Below, one piece after another: positions 13,680 to 18,166 of a stretch of 18,166 bases of DNA (within the stretch, counting starts at the first letter, position 1; each line of letters opens with the position of its first letter). Position numbers and translations under genes: made by a program. Origin of the DNA: an uncultured Collinsella sp. (GTDB lineage: Bacteria > Actinomycetota > Coriobacteriia > Coriobacteriales > Coriobacteriaceae); contig URNM01000023.1 of NCBI GenBank assembly GCA_900549185.1, forward strand, positions 1 through 18,166. Direction: 5' to 3'. Under the pieces are notes generated by a model, which did not search any database, was not told the origin of the DNA, and saw nothing but the letters and a program-made list of their open reading frames with translations.

Positions 13680-13725
13680 TGACTGTCATAAAGTGGAGTG
13701 CTCCATTCACGTTATGGGTTTGTTT

Positions 13726-13769
13726 CAATCAGTTTTCTGATTGCAGATTCGCAATTCCGGGTGCATAAT
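13726..13769 (+). promoter_or_regulatory. Promoter of the amino acid ABC transporter with overlapping palindrome
   Basis: TTGCAG (13741-13746) and CATAAT (13764-13769) are 17 bases apart, a good sigma-A-type promoter. A perfect dyad CAATCAG-TTTT-CTGATTG (13726-13743) overlaps the -35, placing it well for a repressor or activator site. The leader from there to the lipoprotein gene is about 50 bases. A further small dyad TGGAG-TG-CTCCA lies at 13694-13705. Confidence 0.6.
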
Positions 13770-13826
13770 AACCAACAGTTTTTGCAGACCTCTGAATCAA
13801 ACGGGGTCACCGGAAGGAGACTGATT

Positions 13827-14687
13827 ATGAAGCTCAAGAAACTTGGCGCATTTGCAGCCACGGGCGCCATGGCGCTCGCTCTTGCACTGACGGGCTGTGG
13901 CTCGTCCAACGCCACCTCTAGTTCCGATGCCGGTTCCAGCAGCTCTGACAACGCGAAGGTCGAGAAGGTCGACGGCTCCAAGGAATATGCGCTCGTCAAG
14001 GACGGTACGCTCACCGTCGGCACCTCTGCCGAGTATGCGCCGTTTGAGTACAAGGATGACAACGGCGACTACCAGGGCTTTGACCTTGAGCTCATCAAGG
14101 CTATCGGCGACAAGCTGGGTCTGGATGTCGAGTACGTCAACAATGACTTTGACACGCTGGTTCCGGGTGTCGCTTCGGGCGCCAAGTATGACGTCTCCAT
14201 TGCGGCTATCACTGACACGCCCGAGCGTGAGAAGGAAGTCACTTTCTCCGACTCTTACTACATGGACGATCAGGCTATCGTGACCAAGGTCGATAACGCC
14301 GACATTACGGCCGATAACTACAGCGAGAAGCTCAACAATGCCGACGCCACGATCATCGTTCAGTCCGGTTCGACCGCCGAGGCCTTTGCCCAGGAGAACT
14401 TCCCCAAGGCCAAGATCGTTCCCTATAAGGACGCTACCGAGTGCTTCAGCGCCCTGCAGTCCGACAAGGGCGACGCCGTGGTCACCAACCGCTCCGTTGC
14501 GAGCCAGCTGACCGCCGAGCAGTTCAACACCTGCCATACGGTTAAGCAGGTCAGCACCGGCGAGGAGTATGCCATCGCCATCAACCAGGGCAATACCAAG
14601 CTCAAGGACGACATCAACCAGGCCATCAAGGACCTGACCGACGACGGTACCGTTGACGCCCTCATGGCTAAGTACAACATCAAGTAA
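13827..14687 (+). CDS. Amino acid ABC transporter substrate-binding lipoprotein
   Basis: 286 residues. A lipoprotein signal peptide (KLKK, hydrophobic core, lipobox LTGC with Cys24) anchors it to the outer face of the membrane. A Ser-rich linker follows, then the family 3 solute-binding domain: GTLTVGTSAEYAPFEYKDDN, GFDLELIKAIGDKLGL, and the typical DVSIAAITDTPEREKEVTFS, with the amino-acid-binding arginine region in TPERE. The C-terminus TVDALMAKYN is normal. Substrate is a polar amino acid; which one cannot be read. The ATG at 13827 has GGAAGGAGA upstream. It is first in the three-gene import operon; a terminator-like hairpin after it probably lowers expression of the permease and ATPase. 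Confidence 0.93.
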   Translation: MKLKKLGAFAATGAMALALALTGCGSSNATSSSDAGSSSSDNAKVEKVDGSKEYALVKDGTLTVGTSAEYAPFEYKDDNGDYQGFDLELIKAIGDKLGLDVEYVNNDFDTLVPGVASGAKYDVSIAAITDTPEREKEVTFSDSYYMDDQAIVTKVDNADITADNYSEKLNNADATIIVQSGSTAEAFAQENFPKAKIVPYKDATECFSALQSDKGDAVVTNRSVASQLTAEQFNTCHTVKQVSTGEEYAIAINQGNTKLKDDINQAIKDLTDDGTVDALMAKYNIK

Positions 14688-14709
14688 ATAGTCACTTGAT
14701 TGCGCGCGG

Positions 14710-14739
14710 GCCCTTTCCGTTTTGTCGGAGAGGGCTTTT
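14710..14739 (+). terminator. Terminator-like hairpin inside the transporter operon
   Basis: GCCCTTTCCG (14710-14719) pairs with CGGAGAGGGC (14726-14735) with one wobble, followed by TTTT. It lies between the binding-protein gene and the permease gene. No separate strong promoter is evident before the permease, so partial read-through is likely. Confidence 0.78.
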
Positions 14740-14802
14740 GCGTTTCTTGAACGGGCGTCGTCCCGTCCCGTAATGTCGGCAACTTATACGTTAGGAGCCA
14801 CC

Positions 14803-16164
14803 TTGTCTCGATTGAACGAAGGGGCCATGGGTCGGCGTTTCCCGCTGCCCTCGATGCTCCAAAAGCTAGCCTGTGCCCTGGCTGTGGCGCTCGCTTTGGT
14901 GTGCGCGGGGACAGCCGTGCCTTCGACCGCCCAGGCGCTCGAGACCGCAAAGATCACCGCGCGCCCCAATACCGGTTCGGGCAGCGCCGTGGTCGGCGGT
15001 ACCGAGACGCGCATTACCTGGGAGGTCCAGGCCGATGCCGATGAGGAACTGAGTGGGCTTTCGCTGACGTTTGCCGACGGCACGACGTTTGGTGCCGATG
15101 ACACACGCCTGACGATGCTCTCGGGCGAGGACCTCATGGACCGTACGCCCATGAAGCCCGCGTGCAAGGTGGACGGTCAGACGCTCAAAATCGACTTTGG
15201 CGAGACGGCGCCGGCTGGCAGCTATTTTCGCGTCGAGGTCTACGGCGTGACCTTCCCCGTCGAGGGCGGCGACGAGGCCTTTAGCGGCACCTATACGCTC
15301 GCCGATGGTTCGACCAAGAAGGTCTCCAAGATTCCTTCCGTCGAGATCAAGGGCGTGACGGCCTTCGATAACTTCTTGGCCGACCTTAAAGAGCAGCCGT
15401 GGGTCGAGGCGTGGAACTCCAATATGTTCCTCCGCCTGTTCTTGAACCCGGTCATTTTGGTCCAGAGCCTGCCGATCGTCTTTAAGGGCTTCCTTATGTC
15501 GCTCTCGATCGTGCTCGTGGCATTTCCGTTGGCTATTCCCTTTGGCTTTGCGCTGTCGCTCATGCGCATCTCCAAGTCGCGCATCCTGCGCTGCCTTGCC
15601 GGCATCTACGTGAATATCATCCGCGGCACGCCGGCGTTCCTGCAGATCTACATTGCGTTCTTTGGCTTGCCGCTCGCCGGCGTCAAGGTGGACGACTACG
15701 TCTTGGGCGTTATCGTCATGGCCATGAACTCGTCTGCGTACCTGTGCGAGATCTTCCGTGCCGGTATTCAGTCGATCCCCAAGGGCCAAAACGAGGCTGC
15801 TCGCTCGCTGGGCATGAATGCCTTCCAGACGCTGCTCTACGTTATGATTCCGCAGACGTTCCGCAATGTCCTGCCTACGCTGACCAGCGAGTTTATCCTG
15901 CTCTACAAGGATACGTCGCTGCTCGCCGCCGTTGGCGTGGTCGAGATCGTCATGAATGCCCGCACCATCGTGGCAACGACGGGCTCCATTACGCCGTATG
16001 TGGTTGCCGCCCTGTTCTATCTGGTCATTACCCTGCCGCTTGCGCGCTTGGTGAGCGGTCTTGAGGCGAGGCTTCTGGGGACGGCCGAAACCAAAAAGAA
16101 GCGTCCCACCAAGAGTGCCGGACAGGTTGTCGCGACGCCCGCCGATCACATCGCCGGTCTGTAA
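14803..16164 (+). CDS. Amino acid ABC transporter permease with extracellular N-terminal domain
   Basis: 453 residues from a TTG start with AGGAG five bases upstream. Residues up to about 45 form a signal peptide or first membrane segment (LACALAVALALVCAGTAV, then an STAQA-like cleavage site). Residues about 47-185 form a soluble, Thr/Gly-rich, probably beta-sandwich domain that I do not recognise (for example TRITWEVQADADEELSGLSL). From about 209 a standard HisM/GlnP-type permease domain follows, with several membrane helices and the ATPase-contacting loop EAARSLGMNAFQTL (331-344) followed by IPQTFRNVLPTL. A family permease is normally about 220-250 residues, so this is a fusion. The extra domain is not a substrate-binding domain, because that gene is separate just upstream. 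Alternative starts: an ATG at 14773 lacks a ribosome binding site; one at 14827 would shorten the signal. Confidence 0.86.
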   Translation: MSRLNEGAMGRRFPLPSMLQKLACALAVALALVCAGTAVPSTAQALETAKITARPNTGSGSAVVGGTETRITWEVQADADEELSGLSLTFADGTTFGADDTRLTMLSGEDLMDRTPMKPACKVDGQTLKIDFGETAPAGSYFRVEVYGVTFPVEGGDEAFSGTYTLADGSTKKVSKIPSVEIKGVTAFDNFLADLKEQPWVEAWNSNMFLRLFLNPVILVQSLPIVFKGFLMSLSIVLVAFPLAIPFGFALSLMRISKSRILRCLAGIYVNIIRGTPAFLQIYIAFFGLPLAGVKVDDYVLGVIVMAMNSSAYLCEIFRAGIQSIPKGQNEAARSLGMNAFQTLLYVMIPQTFRNVLPTLTSEFILLYKDTSLLAAVGVVEIVMNARTIVATTGSITPYVVAALFYLVITLPLARLVSGLEARLLGTAETKKKRPTKSAGQVVATPADHIAGL

Positions 16165-16176
16165 GGAGGTCCTATC

Positions 16177-16929
<753 letters not shown>

Positions 16930-16954
16930 CCGCTTTATATGACTGACATAGCAG

Positions 16955-16990
16955 AAAACGGGAGCCGGATGTGATCCGGCTCCCGTTTTT
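16955..16990. terminator. Strong bidirectional terminator
   Basis: AAAACGGGAGCCGGAT (16955-16970) and its perfect inverse (16974-16989) surround a three-base loop; runs of A and T on the two sides make it work on both strands. It separates the ABC operon (plus) from the flavodoxin gene (minus), which converge here. Confidence 0.93.
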
Positions 16991-17046
16991 GTTGGGACGC
17001 GAATGTGTTTTGTTGCAATGCGCGTTGCGGGCGGAGCTCATTGCCG

Positions 17047-17466
17047 CTAGGCGAGCTCGGCTCCAAGGGCGCGGCAGGCCGCTTCGCTCTCATCATCGGG
17101 GGCGTCGTAGCAGATGACGGAATCGACGACGTTGACGCCCTCCTCGTCGGCGTCCGCCTTCCAGTTGTCCATCCATTCGCCCTCGGCCCACGAATAAGAG
17201 CCAAAGAGGACGACCTTCTTGTCGCCGAGGGTCTCCTTGACCTCATCCCACATGGGCTGGAACTCATCATATTCAAGCTCCTCGGAACCCATGGCGGGGC
17301 AGCCGAAGGCAATCGCGTCATAAGCGCTCAGCTCGCTGGCCTTGACCTGGTCAGGGGTCAACATCGTGACCTGCGCGCCCGCGCTCTCCATGCCCTCAGC
17401 GACGGCCTTGGCCATGGCCTCGGTGTTGCCCGTGCCGCTCCAATAAACAACAGCAGTCTTTTTCAT
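17047..17466 (-). CDS. Short-chain flavodoxin
   Basis: 139 residues, the usual size of a short-chain flavodoxin, a cytoplasmic FMN electron carrier that replaces ferredoxin under iron limitation. The FMN phosphate loop is WSGTGNTEAM (9-18). The two isoalloxazine-binding loops follow at FGCPAMGSEELEYDEF (54-69) and FGSYSWAEGEWMDNW (88-102). The acidic C-terminal half is typical. The start at 17464-17466 has AAAGGA about 11 bases upstream. It lies 32 bases after the end of the DUF3793 remnant and is probably transcribed with it; this pairing recurs next to ferrous-iron uptake genes in anaerobes (family knowledge). Confidence 0.93.
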   Translation of the reverse strand: MKKTAVVYWSGTGNTEAMAKAVAEGMESAGAQVTMLTPDQVKASELSAYDAIAFGCPAMGSEELEYDEFQPMWDEVKETLGDKKVVLFGSYSWAEGEWMDNWKADADEEGVNVVDSVICYDAPDDESEAACRALGAELA

Positions 17467-17498
17467 ATCAGTATGTTCCTTTCATAAATCAGTATCTA

Positions 17499-17733
17499 TC
17501 ACACTGCCACGGCAAGCTGCTCGATGCCCGAGCCGGCCTCCCAGAGTGCGCAGTAGATCTCCGTGCATTTTTTGAAGCGGGCGAACAGCTCGCACGCCTT
17601 CTTCTCGTCGCCGTAGACCTTCCAGAGCCCCGCGTACTTAAAACCGTTCGCGCGGTGGTCGATAAAGCCCTTCACAGCCTCCGGCGGATAGCTGAGAAAC
17701 AGTCCCACCTCGCGTGGAAACTCTCCGCTCTCG
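17499..17733 (-). pseudogene. DUF3793 family protein, 5'-truncated remnant
   Basis: The readable part, from GEFPREVGLFLSYPPEAVKG through GFKYAGLWKVYGD to ACELFARFKKCTEIYC and a short tail, matches the C-terminal half of DUF3793 proteins, which are of unknown function and often paired with flavodoxin. The family is usually nearly twice as long, and its N-terminal half is absent. Immediately upstream is a perfect ribosome binding site AAAGGAGG (17734-17741) with no start codon at a usable distance. This looks like a deletion that removed the start and about the first hundred codons. The frame stays open upstream to a TTG at 17855, but that stretch only translates a hairpin and an operator-like dyad, so I do not treat it as coding. 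Short direct repeats GAGAG flank the likely junction near 17721-17733. Confidence 0.7.
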
Positions 17734-17752
17734 CCTCCTTTGAACGTTTGCT

Positions 17753-17770
17753 GGTTAGCATACTCTAACC
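17753..17770 (-). promoter_or_regulatory. Metal-regulator-like palindrome upstream of the DUF3793-flavodoxin genes
   Basis: GGTTAG-N6-CTAACC, extended by one pair to TGGTTAG...CTAACCA (17752-17771), sits about 11 bases before the orphan ribosome binding site. The half-sites are those of DtxR/IdeR/MntR-type boxes, but the usual spacer is one base, not six. A TATGCT inside it could be a -10. Iron- or manganese-responsive control would fit a flavodoxin operon (inference). Confidence 0.45.
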
Positions 17771-17779
17771 AAATAGCCC

Positions 17780-17809
17780 TTGAGAAGCCGCCCGAAGGCG
17801 GCTCTTCAA
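17780..17809 (-). terminator. Hairpin downstream of the methyltransferase gene
   Basis: AGCCGCC/GGCGGCT (17786-17792 with 17797-17803) closes a four-base loop that reads C(TTCG)G on the minus strand. After one mismatch the stem extends through TTGAG (17780-17784). It lies 91 bases after the methyltransferase stop. There is no clean T-tract, so termination is likely but not certain. Confidence 0.5.
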
Positions 17810-17899
17810 AGATCACCGACTGCCGCCGCGAACGGGCGTCATGGTTCTCTACCAAGTAAGCCTCGGATGCGGACCGGCATTGCTGATGTCATCGCCGCC

Positions 17900-18146
17900 T
17901 TACTTCCTTCCCACCAGCAACGTTGAGCCGCGAAGCATCAGACGTTTGGCCTCCTTCGGTGTCATGAAGCTGCCGTCGGTCGTGTCCATCAGCTCCACGC
18001 GCTCATAGCCCATATCCCTAAGCTTTTGGACAAACGCCTGCATATCGCCGTATCTACCGGGCGACATCAGGTCATGGATGGCATACGTTCCGCCCTTTTT
18101 CAGAACCCGCAGTGTTTCCAGCAGAAGTGCCTGCTTGTCTTTCCCC
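17900..18146 (-). CDS. Class I SAM-dependent methyltransferase, C-terminal fragment (cut by contig end)
   Basis: About 82 residues remain. The stretch ALLLETLRVLKKGGTYAIHD is the strand-4/helix-D/strand-5 region of class I methyltransferases (the LRVLKKGG motif), followed by the usual helix QAFVQKLRDMGY and a final strand pair ending in GSTLLVGRK. The SAM-binding loop and any substrate-specific N-terminal part are missing because the contig stops here. The apparent start MCIRDR comes from adapter translation; genomic sequence begins GKDKQ. The target is unknown. It is upstream of the DUF3793 remnant and flavodoxin on the same strand, but separated from them by a hairpin. Confidence 0.85.
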
Positions 18147-18166
18147 CTGTCTCTTATACACATCTC
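18147..18166 (+). other. Nextera read-2 side adapter remnant (not genomic)
   Basis: CTGTCTCTTATACACATCTC is the reverse complement of the 19-base transposase mosaic end plus one base. That last C fits the read-2 (i7 side) adapter, whereas the read-1 side would continue with G. Genomic sequence ends at 18146. Confidence 0.96.

Noticed and set aside
17734..17855. N-terminal extension of the DUF3793 frame from a TTG at 17855
   Set aside because: The frame is open, but the translated stretch covers a hairpin, an operator-like dyad and a ribosome binding site, and does not resemble the family's N-terminal half.

Overview
The window reads as one high-GC contig from a Coriobacteriia-type actinobacterium, most like Collinsella. 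The basis is the codon use, the gene mix (DUF3793-flavodoxin, a LysR regulator divergent from an O-acetylhomoserine sulfhydrylase, a ferredoxin-type aldo/keto reductase) and protein wording familiar from that group. This is recognition, not a search result. Both ends are Illumina Nextera library adapter rather than genome: 1-47 (including a P5 fragment and an i5 barcode) and 18147-18166. The two outermost genes therefore run into adapter and are artificially cut.

Layout. A partial M19 dipeptidase (minus) diverges from a tight two-gene unit: a SlyD-like FKBP isomerase followed by a UreE-like nickel metallochaperone. Then come a Cof-type HAD phosphatase and a minus-strand block: Fur/PerR-like regulator with an apparent internal deletion, acylphosphatase, Gfo/Idh/MocA oxidoreductase, RNase HI and a LysR regulator. 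The LysR gene diverges from metY. metY has a clear promoter and a long leader carrying a 17-codon Cys/Met-containing peptide ORF with strong SD-sequestering complementarities. After metY lie a secreted coiled-coil cell-wall protein and a small two-helix membrane protein. A ketopantoate-reductase family gene and a cyclase-family hydrolase lie on the minus strand. An aldo/keto reductase with two 4Fe-4S motifs and endonuclease IV follow on the plus strand. A complete polar amino acid ABC importer comes next: lipoprotein, permease with an unusual extracellular N-terminal domain, and ATPase. The right end (minus strand) holds a methyltransferase C-terminus, a 5'-truncated DUF3793 remnant and a flavodoxin.

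How it works together. Most of the window is ordinary housekeeping and metabolism. The parts most worth attention are the SlyD-UreE nickel-handling pair, the metY leader with its possible translation-coupled switch, long intergenic hairpins (two with related apical loops), the deletion-bearing Fur/PerR-like regulator, the truncated DUF3793 gene with its orphaned ribosome binding site behind a metal-regulator-like palindrome, and the permease fusion. I see no defence system, CRISPR array, prophage, transposase, rRNA or tRNA. The only stretch over 300 bases without a gene is 7974-8284, described below.
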